A DNA stretch of 64,000 bases from Aestuariimicrobium soli (GTDB lineage: Bacteria; Actinomycetota; Actinomycetes; Propionibacteriales; Propionibacteriaceae), in NCBI RefSeq assembly GCF_051192575.1, contig NZ_JBPJSQ010000002.1:456048-520047 (forward strand). Direction: 5' to 3'. Positions 15,997 through 25,355 of the stretch are shown here, one piece after another. Below the pieces are notes generated by a model, which had not been told where the DNA came from, searched no databases, and saw nothing but the letters and a program-made list of their open reading frames with translations. The position numbers and the translations under genes are program-made. Every line of letters starts with the position of its first letter. The stretch's first letter is position 1.

Positions 15997-17189
15997 CCGC
16001 CGAAGGCCTCCTTCAGGCGCCCGAAGACACCTTTGCCGTGCTTGGTGACGGCCGGGGTGATCGAGGTCTCGTCCCGCAGTTCGGCGAGGCGGGTCAGCAG
16101 GTCGCGCTGCTCGTCGTCCAGCTTGGTGGGCGTCTGCACGAGCAGGGTGACACCGAGCTCACCACGGCGGCCGCTGCGCAGATTGGGCACCCCTCGTCCG
16201 TCGACCACGAGTCGGGTACCCGACTGGGTGCCGGCGGGAATCTCGATCGACACCTGCCGGTCGTCGGCGTCAGTGTCGTCGCGCTCGGCCTCGAGAGTGG
16301 CGATCTGCACCGTGGTGCCCAGAGCAGCGGCGGTCATCGGCACCCGCAGGATGGTCTCGAGGTTGTCGTCCTCGCGGGTGAAGGTTTCGTGGTTGGAAAC
16401 GATCAGTTCGACGTACAGGTCGCCGGCCTGACCGCCGCCCGGCCCGACCTCGCCCTGGGCCTCGAGGTGAATGCGGTTGCCCGACTTCACGCCCGCCGGA
16501 ATCTTCACGTTGATGGTGCGCTGGTGGCGCACGCGGCCCTCACCCGAGCACTCGCTGCACGGGTTGGTGACGATCGAACCGAACCCGCGACAGGTGGGGC
16601 AGGCCTGCGAGGTGCGGATGTCGCCCAGGAACGAGCGCTGGATCTGGGTGATCTCGCCGTGGCCGTCACAGGTGGTGCAGGTCACCGGCTCCGACCCGTC
16701 CTCGGAGCCCTTGCCCGTGCAGCTGGGGCAGATCACGGCGGTGTCGATGGTGATCGGCTTGGTGAGCCCGAACGCGGCCTCGGCGAGCGTCAACTGCGTG
16801 CGGACGAGGGCGTCCTGGCCGCGACGCACGCGGCTGCGCGGCCCCCGCGACGACTGGGCCCCGAACATGGCGTCGACCAGATTGGTGAAGTCGAACCCCT
16901 GTGCCCCGCCGAAGCCACCGAACCCTTCGAACCCCTGAGCGCCGCCGAAGCCACCGTAGCCCGAGCCCATCGGGTCGCCGCCACGGTCGTAGACGGAACG
17001 CTTGTTGGGGTCGTGCAGCACCTCATAGGCCTCTTGCACCTGCTTGAACTTCTCGGCCGAGTCGGCATCCTGCGCGACGTCGGGGTGCACCTTCATCGCC
17101 ATCCGGCGATAGGCCTTCTTGATCTGCTCGGGGGTGGCGTCACGATCGACACCGAGAACCTCGTAGTAGTCGGTCTGGGAGGGGCTCAT
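15993..17189 (-). CDS. dnaJ: Chaperone DnaJ (hrcA-linked, DnaJ2 type)
   Basis: A 398-aa Hsp40 co-chaperone of DnaK. It has a J domain (residues 1-72, with HPD in VHPDVAQ), a Gly/Phe-rich linker containing GGFGGAQGF twice, four CxxCxGxG zinc fingers (CPSCTGKG, CTTCDGHG, CPTCRGFG, CSECSGEG) and the two C-terminal substrate-binding domains. It follows hrcA by 10 nt and precedes rsmE with a 4-nt overlap. Actinobacteria usually carry a second dnaJ in the dnaK operon; this is the hrcA-associated copy, controlled by the CIRCE site upstream of hrcA. Confidence 0.97.
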   Translation of the reverse strand: MSPSQTDYYEVLGVDRDATPEQIKKAYRRMAMKVHPDVAQDADSAEKFKQVQEAYEVLHDPNKRSVYDRGGDPMGSGYGGFGGAQGFEGFGGFGGAQGFDFTNLVDAMFGAQSSRGPRSRVRRGQDALVRTQLTLAEAAFGLTKPITIDTAVICPSCTGKGSEDGSEPVTCTTCDGHGEITQIQRSFLGDIRTSQACPTCRGFGSIVTNPCSECSGEGRVRHQRTINVKIPAGVKSGNRIHLEAQGEVGPGGGQAGDLYVELIVSNHETFTREDDNLETILRVPMTAAALGTTVQIATLEAERDDTDADDRQVSIEIPAGTQSGTRLVVDGRGVPNLRSGRRGELGVTLLVQTPTKLDDEQRDLLTRLAELRDETSITPAVTKHGKGVFGRLKEAFGG

Positions 17190-17199
17190 CTGTTGCTTG

Positions 17200-18231
17200 T
17201 CATCCTTCTGTCAGGAAGTTGCCGAGATAGCGGGCGACGGCGCTGACGGAGGCCATCGTCTGGGGGTAGTCCATGCGGGTGGGGCCGACGACGCCGAGAC
17301 TCGCCCAGGCTGCCGCTTCGGGACCATACGCCGCGGCCACCATCGAGGTCGAGCGCAGTTCCTCGACCGAGTTCTCGTGACCGATGCGCACGCCGATGGT
17401 CTGACCGGCTGCGGCGTGGGCCTGGGCGGTCTCGCCGAGCAGCCGCAGCAGCACGACCTGCTCCTCGAGCGCCTCGAGCACCGGCTTGACGGTGGTCTCG
17501 AACTGGTCCGAGAAACGGGTGAGGTTGGGCACACCCGCCACGGCCACCCGGGCGGCGGCGCGATCGGTGGCCAGCAGGTCGAGCAGGGTGGCGACCACGG
17601 CGGTCGCGGCCATGGCGTCATCGGGCGGAACCTCGCCCAACAGCGTGGTGAGGGCGGCGGCGGCCTGGGCGGTGGCTCGTCCGATCACGGTGGCGTTCAG
17701 CTTGCCGCGAAGGCGGGCGAGCATGGCCTCGTCGTGGCCGGGCAGCTCGATCACCTGCTGCTCCACCCGGCCGGTCGAGGTGATCAGCACCACCATCACG
17801 CGGTCGGGGGTGAGGCTGACCAGTTCGACGTGGCGGACGATCGCCGAACTCGACACCGGGTACTGCACGATGGCGACCTGCTGGGTGATCTGGGCCAGCA
17901 GGCGCACGGTGCGCAGCACGATGTCGTCGACGTCGACGGCGCCAGACAGGAAACTCTGGATGGCCCGGCGCTCGGCCGCCGACAGCGGCTTGATGCTGGC
18001 CAGCCGGTCGACGAAGATGCGATACCCCTTGTCGGTGGGGATGCGACCGGCGCTGGTGTGGGGCTGGGTGATGTAGCCCTCCTCCTCGAGCACCGCCATG
18101 TCGTTGCGCACGGTGGCCGGGGAGACGTTCAGCTGGTGGCGCTCGACCAGGGCCTTCGAGCCCACCGGCTCGCGGGATTCGACGTAGTCGGTGACGATGG
18201 CGCGCAGCACCTCGAGCTTGCGATCGTCCAT
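17200..18231 (-). CDS. hrcA: Heat-inducible transcription repressor HrcA
   Basis: A 343-aa repressor of class I heat-shock genes that binds CIRCE. The N-terminal winged helix reads DDRKLEVLRAIVTDYVES then VSPATVRNDMAVLEEEGYI, followed by HTSAGRIPTDKGYRIFVD, all family hallmarks. A strong Shine-Dalgarno AGGAGGTGA precedes the ATG. A perfect-arm CIRCE element lies about 48 nt upstream, overlapping a TACACT -10 box, so the gene is autoregulated. Confidence 0.97.
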   Translation of the reverse strand: MDDRKLEVLRAIVTDYVESREPVGSKALVERHQLNVSPATVRNDMAVLEEEGYITQPHTSAGRIPTDKGYRIFVDRLASIKPLSAAERRAIQSFLSGAVDVDDIVLRTVRLLAQITQQVAIVQYPVSSSAIVRHVELVSLTPDRVMVVLITSTGRVEQQVIELPGHDEAMLARLRGKLNATVIGRATAQAAAALTTLLGEVPPDDAMAATAVVATLLDLLATDRAAARVAVAGVPNLTRFSDQFETTVKPVLEALEEQVVLLRLLGETAQAHAAAGQTIGVRIGHENSVEELRSTSMVAAAYGPEAAAWASLGVVGPTRMDYPQTMASVSAVARYLGNFLTEG

Positions 18232-18278
18232 CGGTCACCTCCTGAGCTGCTTCGACTGAGCTGGTTCAACTGGGCTGG

Positions 18279-18305
18279 CTGGCACTCCGCCCGGGCGAGT
18301 GCCAG
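18279..18305. promoter_or_regulatory. CIRCE operator and overlapping hrcA promoter
   Basis: CTGGCACTC, nine spacer bases, then GAGTGCCAG form a perfect inverted repeat of the CIRCE type (consensus TTAGCACTC-N9-GAGTGCTAA). The minus-strand -10 box TACACT (18309-18304) overlaps its edge, so HrcA binding would block the hrcA-dnaJ-rsmE-tgt promoter. It lies in the divergent gap with the MBL gene, whose TACGCT box (18314-18319) is only 9 bp away. Confidence 0.92.
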
Positions 18306-18326
18306 TGTACCGCTACGCTCGTGGGC

Positions 18327-19172
18327 ATGGAGATCTCACCTGACCAGCTGTCGCTGTCGCCGTGGCGCGAGGTGGCCGACCGCGTGTGGGTGGCGGTGGC
18401 CGAGCCCTGGTCGGTCAACATCGGCCTGGTCGTCGGCGACGCCGCCGTGATGGTCATCGACACCGGTTCGCTGCCCGAGCAGGGCGCGGTCATTGCGACC
18501 GCCGCAGCCGAGCAGGCCGGGCGACCGGTCACCCACGTGGTGGTGACGCACGCCCACACCGACCACGCCGATGGGCTGCCCGGCTTCGGCGATGTCGTCT
18601 CGATCGCCCACGAGAGCGTGCCGGCGGCGGTCACCCACCCGATCTCGATGGTCAAGGCCGTCGACCTGGGTGGCGGCTCGCGCGCCGAGATCATTCACCA
18701 CGGACGAGGCCACACCCAGGGCGATCTGGTGGTGCACCTGCCCGAGCGCAATGTCGTCTTCACCGGCGACCTGCTCGAGGCCGGCGCCGACCCCCAGTTC
18801 GGCGACGACACCACCGTCGAGGCGTGGGCGGCCACCCTCGACGGCATGCTGGGAGCGACCAACGACCACACCCTGTTCGTGCCCGGCCATGGGGCCGTGC
18901 TCGACCGGCAGGCGGCCTTCGAGCAGCGGGCCAACGTGTCAACCATCTACGGCCAGGCCGAGCAGTTGGTGCAGCGCGGAGTGAAACTCGAGCAGGCGCT
19001 GGAGGCGCTCGACCACCCCGAGGTCGACGGTCGGCCGCATCCTGGCGCCTCGCAGTGGGCGTGGCCGTACTCCACCGCGACCATCAAGGTCGCGCTGCCG
19101 TTGGCCTACGCCGAGTTGGCGGCCAAGGGCGTGCAGCCGCGGACGAGCCTGCCGCTGTTGGGTCGCCTCTGA
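18327..19172 (+). CDS. MBL-fold metallo-hydrolase
   Basis: A 281-aa metallo-beta-lactamase-fold enzyme. The first metal motif THAHTDHADGL (H-x-H-x-D-H) near residue 75 is followed by HHGRGHTQGD, FTGDLLEAGADP and FVPGHG, which supply the remaining ligands for a dinuclear zinc site. No signal peptide is present, so it is cytosolic. Quinoprotein-relay/SoxH-like or thioesterase-like MBL proteins look similar; the substrate cannot be deduced. The ATG at 18327 lies 7 nt after a TACGCT box, consistent with a leaderless mRNA. It is divergent from hrcA and the -10 boxes are so close that CIRCE could also influence it. Confidence 0.88.
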   Translation: MEISPDQLSLSPWREVADRVWVAVAEPWSVNIGLVVGDAAVMVIDTGSLPEQGAVIATAAAEQAGRPVTHVVVTHAHTDHADGLPGFGDVVSIAHESVPAAVTHPISMVKAVDLGGGSRAEIIHHGRGHTQGDLVVHLPERNVVFTGDLLEAGADPQFGDDTTVEAWAATLDGMLGATNDHTLFVPGHGAVLDRQAAFEQRANVSTIYGQAEQLVQRGVKLEQALEALDHPEVDGRPHPGASQWAWPYSTATIKVALPLAYAELAAKGVQPRTSLPLLGRL

Positions 19173-19247
19173 GCTGAGGGCCCGACGAAGCGGGGACGAA
19201 AATCCACGCGCGAAATGTCGGACCCCCCGCCTACGCTGATCGGTGCC

Positions 19248-22200
19248 ATGAGCACCTCCCTGAGCCCCGCCCCGACCGTCCAGACGACCGCCCACCCCAC
19301 CGCCACCCGCACCGTCGACTGGCGGCGCGTGCGCACGCCCGTGAACACCGTCGCGTTGGTCGTGCTCGCCATCGGGTCGCTGGCGATGGTGCTCGGCAAC
19401 GTCTTCGCCGGCCAACTCGCGCAGCAGCCGACGTGGGACCTCGTCCGCTGGCTCGCCATCGCCATGGTCGGCGGATCGATCCTCGACATGTTCGGCCGCT
19501 ACCTGTGGTTCGGTGAGATCGACCGCGTCGAGGGTGGGCTGCGGCGCGACCTGCTCGACGCCGCGCTCAACCAACCGCTCGCCCACCTCGGCGAACAGGC
19601 CGTCGGCGAGGTGCTCGACCGGGTCGACGACGACACCCGCGAGGTCGGCAACCTGATGCGCTGGCAGTCCTGGATGGTGCTCCGTGCACTGTTCGGCGCC
19701 GTGCCCATGTGGATCATCGCCGGGCTCACCTGGTGGCCCGCGTGGATCATGTTCCCGGCCTTCGCCGGGCTCACCTGGCTCGGCATGCGCTCGCTGCTCA
19801 AGCCCATCCAGGAACGCAAGATCGTCGAAGAGGCCGCGTGGACCGACCATGCCGCCGCCCTCGAGGAGGGCATCGCCGGCCGCGACGACCTGCGCACCAG
19901 CCTGGGTCAGTCGTTCGCCATTCGGCGTCTCGCCCAGTTGTCGGCCGACGTGCACCGCACGTTCAAGGCCGTGCTCGACCTGGAGAAGAAGATCCTGCTG
20001 CGGGGCATCATCCTGCTGAACGCCCTGCTGGCCGCGGTCGCGGTCACCGGCGTCGTCATGGCCACCGCCGGTCACACCTCGGTGGCCCAACTGGTCACCC
20101 TCTTCCTGATCACCAGCCAGTTCGTCGGGGTCGTCGGCTTCGTCGCCGAACAGATGCCCGACATCCAGGCCGGTCTCGGTGCCGTCGCCCGCCTGCGCCA
20201 GATGATGGCGCTCGAGCCCGAGCCGGTCGGCGGTCGGCAGATCACCTCCGACGAGGTCGACCTCGACTTCCGCCACCTGACGTTCGCCTACGAGGAGGGC
20301 ACCTTCTCGCTGCGCGACATCACCCTGCACGTGCCCGCCGGGCAGACGCTCGCGCTGGTCGGGCGATCCGGTTCCGGCAAGTCGACGCTGGCCTCGCTGA
20401 TCAGCCGCGCCGTCGAACCCCCCGCTGGCAGCGTGCTGCTCGGGGGCGTCGACGTGCTCGAGCTCGACCTGCAGAACCTGCGGCGCCAGGTCGGTGTGGT
20501 CACCCAACGCACCGAGATCCTGGCCGGCACCCTCGCCGACAACATCACGCTGTACGCCGACCTGCCCCGCACCCGCGTGGTCGAGGTGGTCGAGGAACTG
20601 GGCCTCACCGACTGGGTCGCCGGCCTCGACCAGGGCCTCGACACCCTGCTCGGCCCCGGCGGCACGACGTTGTCGGCGGGCGAGGAACAGATGGTCGCCT
20701 TTGCGCGCCTGCTGATCCGCGACGTGCACGTCGTCGTGCTGGACGAGGCGACTGCCCGCATGGACCCCCTCACCGAGGCGCGCGTCGTCGCGGCCTCCGA
20801 CCGCCTGCTGCGGGGGCGCACGGGACTGCTGGTCGCCCACCGGCTGTCGACCATCGCGCGCGCCGATCTGGTGGCGGTGATGAGGGCGGGCGAGGTCGTC
20901 CAGTTCGGACCACAGGCTTCCCTCAGCCACACCGACGGGCCGTTCCGCGACCTGCTGCTCTCGGCGGGCAGCGCCGGCCTGGGCGTCGAGTCCGACGGCG
21001 GCTCCGACGACGGTGACCAGCCCGCGGAGGCCGTCGGCAGCGCCCGACGTCGCCGCGAGGTGCCGCAGCGAACCGAGACCAGCGACGGGCCGTCCCTGAC
21101 CCGGGGCATCTGGAACGCCCTCAAGGTACGGCCCGACTGGGGCCTGCTGTCAGTCGGGCTGTTCCTCGGGGTCTCGCTCACCGGATCCGCCGGGGCCCTG
21201 ACCGGCTTCGCGTGGGGTCACGCCGTCGAGCAGGTGGCCGCCGGCGAGCAGCCGTGGTGGTGGCTGGCGGCGCTGGTGGTGATGGTGTTCGCCGGCCCGG
21301 TGATGCTGTCGGAGGCCATCGCCCGCTACCCGCGGTGGTGGATCGAGGTGCTGCTGCGGGTGCGCCTGTCGGTGCTGGTCGGCCAGACCGCCCAGCACCG
21401 TCTCGAGAAGGTGCCCGCGGGCGAGGTGGTCGCCCGTGCCATGGACGCCGACCGCTACGCCCGCTATGCCGACCGGTGGGTCGACTTCGTCAACGGCCTG
21501 CTGGTGGTGGCGGTCACGGCGATCGCCGCCGCCAACCCGCTGGCGGGCGCCGTGCTGCTGGCCGTCGTGGTGGCCGCCACCATCGCCTCGGCCATCGGTC
21601 GTCCGATCGCGGGGCGCACGGCCACGAAGGCCTCGGCCATGCGCGCCACCTTCGGACGAGCCCTGGTCTCGGCCTTGGAGTCGGCGCGGACGGTCAAACT
21701 GGCGGGACGCACCCCCGAGGTCCACCGCCACCTGCTCGACGTCGACGCGGGCCGTGTCGACGCCGCCGTGCGTGAACACCACGTGCAGGCGGTGCTCGAC
21801 TCGGTTCCCGTGATCATGATCAAGGTGGGCATCGTGGCGGTCTGGGCCGCCGTGGTGGGCGGCTGGTGGGGGCTGGCGACGGCGCTGCTGGTCGTCAACG
21901 CCCTCAACGGCTTCGAATGGTTCGGACGAGTTGCCGGTGCCGTCGTCACCGAGGCGCCCGGCACCCGCTCCTGGCAGCAGGCGACGCAGCGCATGGCCGG
22001 CGGCGTCGATCTCGTCGACCTGCCCGCCGGCGTCAATCTCGAGACCGGCGAGGCCCCGGCGGCCCCGACGGTGCGGCAGATCCCGCTCGAGAGCCTCACG
22101 GTGCGCGACGTCACCGCCATCCACGAGGACGGCACCGTCGGCGTCGAGAACGTCTCGTTGACGGTCAACCGAGGCGAACTGGTGCTGCTGCTCGGCCAGG

Positions 22201-22766
22201 TCGGTTCCGGCAAGTCGAGTCTGCTGCGCACCCTGGCGGGACTGATCGACTACTCCGGCGATGTCTTGTGGAACGGCGAAGTGGTCTCTGATGCCGAACT
22301 GTTCATGCGCCCCGGCCAGGTGGCCTACGTCGCCCAGGTTCCCCGGGTGATGTCGGGCACCTTCGCCGACAACGTGCAGTTGGGGTTCACCCGCGCGTTC
22401 GACGCTCCCGTCTCCGACGCCCGACTGACTCCCGACGTGGAGGACGCCGGTGGCGCCTTCGCCATGGTCGGTCACCGCGGTGTGCGGCTGTCCGGCGGAC
22501 AGGTGCAGCGCCTCGCGCTGGCCCGGGCCCTGGCCGCCAACGCGGAACTGCTGCTGGCCGACGACGTCTCGTCCGCCCTCGACGCCAAGACCGAGATCGA
22601 ACTGTGGCAGGCCCTGCGGCAACGCTCGGCCACCGTGGTGGGGGCGACCTCGAAGCGGGCGGCGTTGGCGCGAGCCGACCGGGTCGTCGTGATGGTCGAC
22701 GGTGAGGTGGCTGCCGTCGGGCACTGGGACGACCTGTCGCTGCAGTGGGGCCATCTCGCCGGCTGA
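19248..22766 (+). CDS. Fused two-half ABC exporter with a degenerate second ATPase domain
   Basis: A 1172-aa single-chain exporter of order TMD-NBD-TMD-NBD. NBD1 (from about residue 345) is canonical: Walker A GRSGSGKST, signature LSAGE, Walker B VVVLDEA, H-loop VAHRLST. NBD2 (from about residue 950) has Walker A GQVGSGKSS and a consensus LSGGQ, but the catalytic Glu is replaced by Asp (LLLADDVSSALD) and the H-loop His is lost (GATSKRAAL). One ATP site should therefore be non-hydrolytic, as in heterodimeric exporters such as TM287/288, here within one chain. Substrate unknown. An ATG at 19215 would add 11 residues; 19248 is preferred because the TACGCT box at 19232 would lie inside the longer reading. 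Confidence 0.92.
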   Translation: MSTSLSPAPTVQTTAHPTATRTVDWRRVRTPVNTVALVVLAIGSLAMVLGNVFAGQLAQQPTWDLVRWLAIAMVGGSILDMFGRYLWFGEIDRVEGGLRRDLLDAALNQPLAHLGEQAVGEVLDRVDDDTREVGNLMRWQSWMVLRALFGAVPMWIIAGLTWWPAWIMFPAFAGLTWLGMRSLLKPIQERKIVEEAAWTDHAAALEEGIAGRDDLRTSLGQSFAIRRLAQLSADVHRTFKAVLDLEKKILLRGIILLNALLAAVAVTGVVMATAGHTSVAQLVTLFLITSQFVGVVGFVAEQMPDIQAGLGAVARLRQMMALEPEPVGGRQITSDEVDLDFRHLTFAYEEGTFSLRDITLHVPAGQTLALVGRSGSGKSTLASLISRAVEPPAGSVLLGGVDVLELDLQNLRRQVGVVTQRTEILAGTLADNITLYADLPRTRVVEVVEELGLTDWVAGLDQGLDTLLGPGGTTLSAGEEQMVAFARLLIRDVHVVVLDEATARMDPLTEARVVAASDRLLRGRTGLLVAHRLSTIARADLVAVMRAGEVVQFGPQASLSHTDGPFRDLLLSAGSAGLGVESDGGSDDGDQPAEAVGSARRRREVPQRTETSDGPSLTRGIWNALKVRPDWGLLSVGLFLGVSLTGSAGALTGFAWGHAVEQVAAGEQPWWWLAALVVMVFAGPVMLSEAIARYPRWWIEVLLRVRLSVLVGQTAQHRLEKVPAGEVVARAMDADRYARYADRWVDFVNGLLVVAVTAIAAANPLAGAVLLAVVVAATIASAIGRPIAGRTATKASAMRATFGRALVSALESARTVKLAGRTPEVHRHLLDVDAGRVDAAVREHHVQAVLDSVPVIMIKVGIVAVWAAVVGGWWGLATALLVVNALNGFEWFGRVAGAVVTEAPGTRSWQQATQRMAGGVDLVDLPAGVNLETGEAPAAPTVRQIPLESLTVRDVTAIHEDGTVGVENVSLTVNRGELVLLLGQVGSGKSSLLRTLAGLIDYSGDVLWNGEVVSDAELFMRPGQVAYVAQVPRVMSGTFADNVQLGFTRAFDAPVSDARLTPDVEDAGGAFAMVGHRGVRLSGGQVQRLALARALAANAELLLADDVSSALDAKTEIELWQALRQRSATVVGATSKRAALARADRVVVMVDGEVAAVGHWDDLSLQWGHLAG

Positions 22767-22803
22767 CCCCGGCCTGAACCGCCGGCGCGATTGACTGGGC
22801 ATC

Positions 22804-23634
22804 ATGACCCAAGCCCCCCATCCCGTCCGCCCCACAGTGGGGCGCGGCTGGGCCCTACTGGCAGTCCTCGTCCTCGTCGGCTGGGGGTACCTGGCCAGTT
22901 GCCTCGGGGTGGTCGCCAACGAGCTGGTGCAGCGCCGCAGCGAACTCAACCCCGTGCTGCTGGTGGCCCAATGGTTCCAACAGATGGTGTTCGCGACGAT
23001 CCTGCTGGCAGTGGCCGCGACGTCCCTGCGTCGGCTGGGACTCACGGTCGTGGCCCTGCTGGCCGGGCTGGTGGAGCTGGGCGCCCTCGGCGGCTTCCTG
23101 GCACTGCATGTCGCCGACGTGTCCGTGAGTGCGGGCGTGCTACGGCCGGATCAGCTCGCGGAGAACCTCGTCGTGGTCGGGCTGGCCGTGGTGGGGGTGG
23201 TGGTCTCACTCGCGGGACGTACCCGGGTGTGGCCGCCCACGGCCACCGTCGGCGTGCTGCTGGCCGGGCTGGCCATGGTGCTGGTGCACTTCCACGACCA
23301 GCTCCTGGTCCTGATCGGCTGGTCGCGCGAGGCGCCGCCGGTCACGGGACCGTTGTTGTCGGCCATGGTGCCGCTCGCGATCGTCCTGATCGGGGTGGCA
23401 GTGAGCCTGCGGCGCTGGCCGGTGGCCGCGGCGGCGCTGATCACCCTCGTGGTGCCACTGGTGCCGGCCATCGGCGACAGCCTGGGCAGGTTCCCCACTG
23501 TGGCACCCGTGTGGTTGGTCTTCCGGGCGCTCGTGCTCGTCAAGGTCGTGGCGCTGCTGGCCGCGGCTGCCGCCTGTGTGGGGCTCGCCGTGGCGCTGAG
23601 GGGTCAGCGCGCCGGGCGCTCGTCCAGCAGCTGA
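22804..23634 (+). CDS. Integral membrane protein of unknown function
   Basis: A 276-aa, very hydrophobic protein with seven or so predicted membrane segments (for example ALLAVLVLVGWGYLA, LTVVALLAGLVELGALGGF, NLVVVGLAVVGVVVSL, ALVLVKVVALLAAAAACVGL) and short charged loops. I do not recognise a family. It lies 37 nt behind the fused ABC exporter and may be co-transcribed with it. Its last 31 nt overlap the convergent IMPase gene. Confidence 0.75.
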   Translation: MTQAPHPVRPTVGRGWALLAVLVLVGWGYLASCLGVVANELVQRRSELNPVLLVAQWFQQMVFATILLAVAATSLRRLGLTVVALLAGLVELGALGGFLALHVADVSVSAGVLRPDQLAENLVVVGLAVVGVVVSLAGRTRVWPPTATVGVLLAGLAMVLVHFHDQLLVLIGWSREAPPVTGPLLSAMVPLAIVLIGVAVSLRRWPVAAAALITLVVPLVPAIGDSLGRFPTVAPVWLVFRALVLVKVVALLAAAAACVGLAVALRGQRAGRSSSS

Positions 23635-24416
23635 CGCCACCGACGGCGCACCGTCTCGGTCACCTCGGACGAGGACCCCGCCACCAGCCCCTTCTGCGTG
23701 AGCGACAACTGGTACTCACCGCCCTCGAGCAGCGCCACACTGCCGCCCAACTCGCGGATCAGCAGGGCGCCGGGCAGATGGTCCCAGGGGTTGAGGTTCC
23801 AGTAGCAGACGAAGTCGACCTCGCCGAGCGCGAGCATCGGATAGTCGATGGCGCAGCACAGGGCCGTCTCGGTGACCGGCTGCCAGTCGTCCGCGATGGT
23901 GACGTCGTGCAGTTCGCGGCGTGACGACATGCCGCGTGGGGCAGAACTGGCCACGAGCGCGGGCAGCGCCGATCCGTTGAGGGTGGCCCCTGCACCCCTC
24001 TCGGCCACGAAGTCCCGGCCGTGCTCGGGCTGGACGATCCACGACCTGGTCGTGACCCCGCGACGCAGCTCGGCCACCATCACCCCGTAGTCGGGGCTGC
24101 CCGACGCAAAGTTCCTGGTGCCGTCGACCGGGTCGACGGTGTAGGCCAGCTCGGCGGCGGCCAGGCCCTCGGGCAGCGACGGGTTGGAGAAGACGGCCTC
24201 CTCCCCCACCACCAGTGCATCGGGGGCGACCATCGCGAACCACTCGGTGAGCACCTCCTCCGACTCGCGGTCGGCGACGGTGACCAGATCACCCGGCCGC
24301 TTCTCGTCGATCTCGCCGGCATCGAGGTTGCGCCAGCGCGGATGGATGACCTCCTCGACGACCAGGTGGATCTGCTCGAGCACGGCTTGGGTGGCGGGTG
24401 CCTTCACGGTGGTCAT
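23604..24416 (-). CDS. Inositol monophosphatase family protein
   Basis: A 270-aa Mg2+/Li+-sensitive phosphatase-fold enzyme. The metal-binding motifs GEEA (residues 71-74) and VDPVDGTRNF (family consensus IDPLDGTxNF) are present, and the C-terminal YWNLNPWDHLPGALLIRE corresponds to the WDxAAG motif with the central residues altered (WDHLPG). It may act on inositol phosphate, fructose bisphosphate or a nucleotide. It is the third gene of a hemW-DUF3097-IMPase run, 21 nt behind the DUF3097 gene. Confidence 0.88.
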   Translation of the reverse strand: MTTVKAPATQAVLEQIHLVVEEVIHPRWRNLDAGEIDEKRPGDLVTVADRESEEVLTEWFAMVAPDALVVGEEAVFSNPSLPEGLAAAELAYTVDPVDGTRNFASGSPDYGVMVAELRRGVTTRSWIVQPEHGRDFVAERGAGATLNGSALPALVASSAPRGMSSRRELHDVTIADDWQPVTETALCCAIDYPMLALGEVDFVCYWNLNPWDHLPGALLIRELGGSVALLEGGEYQLSLTQKGLVAGSSSEVTETVRRRWRQLLDERPAR

Positions 24417-24437
24417 CGGTGCCTCTCTTTCGGGTGG

Positions 24438-25301
24438 TCAGGCGTCGAGGGTGTCGAGGTGGTCTGCGGTGACGAAGTCGATCAACTTCTCGACCTCGGT
24501 GTTCAATCGGCCGTCCAGGTCGCGGAACGAGGTCACCTTCGCCAGCATTGCCTGCCACGCGCGGGCCACGTCGGCCTGTTCGGCATGTGGCAGGCCGAGG
24601 CGCTTGAGCGTGCCCTTCTTCCAGTCCTCGTCCTTGGGCACGGCCGGCCACGCCTTGAAGCCGAGGGCGGCGGGCTTGATGGCCTGCCAGATGTCGATGT
24701 AGCTGTGCCCGGTGATCATCAGGTGATCCCCGTAGCCCGACCGATGACATTCGGCCGCGATCCGGGACTCCTTCGAGCCGGGCACCAGGTGATCGACAAG
24801 CACCCCGAGACGGCGCCCGGGTTCGGGACGGAACTCGCCGATGATGCCGGGCAGGTCGTCGATGCCCCCGAGGTACTCCACGACCACGCCGACGTGGCGC
24901 AGGTCGTCGCCCCAGACCTTCTCGACCAGTTCGGCGTCGTGGCGGCCCTCGACGTAGATGCGGCTGGGCAGGGCCACCTTCGCGGTGGTGGTGGTCGCCC
25001 GAGAACCCGAGGCGGTGTGGGTGGGTCGGGCACTGCCGGCGCGGGGAGGAATGCGGACCGCGACCGGCAGGCCGTCGACCCAGAAGGTGCCACCGACGGG
25101 GAAGGCGCGGCGCTTGCCCTTGCGGTCCTCGAGCAGCACCAGCCCGTTCTCCCAGCCGACGACGGCACCGGTGAAGTCACCTGGCACCTCGAGCACGAGG
25201 TCGCGCTCGAGGGCGAGTTCGCGGGGCTTGGGCTTCTCACGCGGCGCGGCCAGCACGTCGCGTCCGTAACGATCGGCGAAGGGCGAGGTGGGGGAAGTCA
25301 C
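24438..25301 (-). CDS. DUF3097 family protein
   Basis: A 287-aa conserved actinobacterial protein. Recognisable family features are the N-terminal FADRYGRDVLA, a beta-rich segment (GAVVGWENGLVLLEDRKGK then FPVGGTFWVDG), and a Toprim-like second half (YVEGRHDAELVEKVWGDDL, GVVVEYLGGIDDLPG, GRRLGVLVDHLVPGSKESRIA). The acidic D/E pattern of the second half suggests a nucleic-acid enzyme or binding protein, but no function is known to me. GTG at 25301 is chosen because the conserved region begins just after it. It follows hemW by 54 nt. Confidence 0.88.
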   Translation of the reverse strand: MTSPTSPFADRYGRDVLAAPREKPKPRELALERDLVLEVPGDFTGAVVGWENGLVLLEDRKGKRRAFPVGGTFWVDGLPVAVRIPPRAGSARPTHTASGSRATTTTAKVALPSRIYVEGRHDAELVEKVWGDDLRHVGVVVEYLGGIDDLPGIIGEFRPEPGRRLGVLVDHLVPGSKESRIAAECHRSGYGDHLMITGHSYIDIWQAIKPAALGFKAWPAVPKDEDWKKGTLKRLGLPHAEQADVARAWQAMLAKVTSFRDLDGRLNTEVEKLIDFVTADHLDTLDA

Positions 25302-25355
25302 GGAAGTCGAGCCTACCCATCCCGAACGCCCCACTTCCGCACGGCGGGCGGTCCG

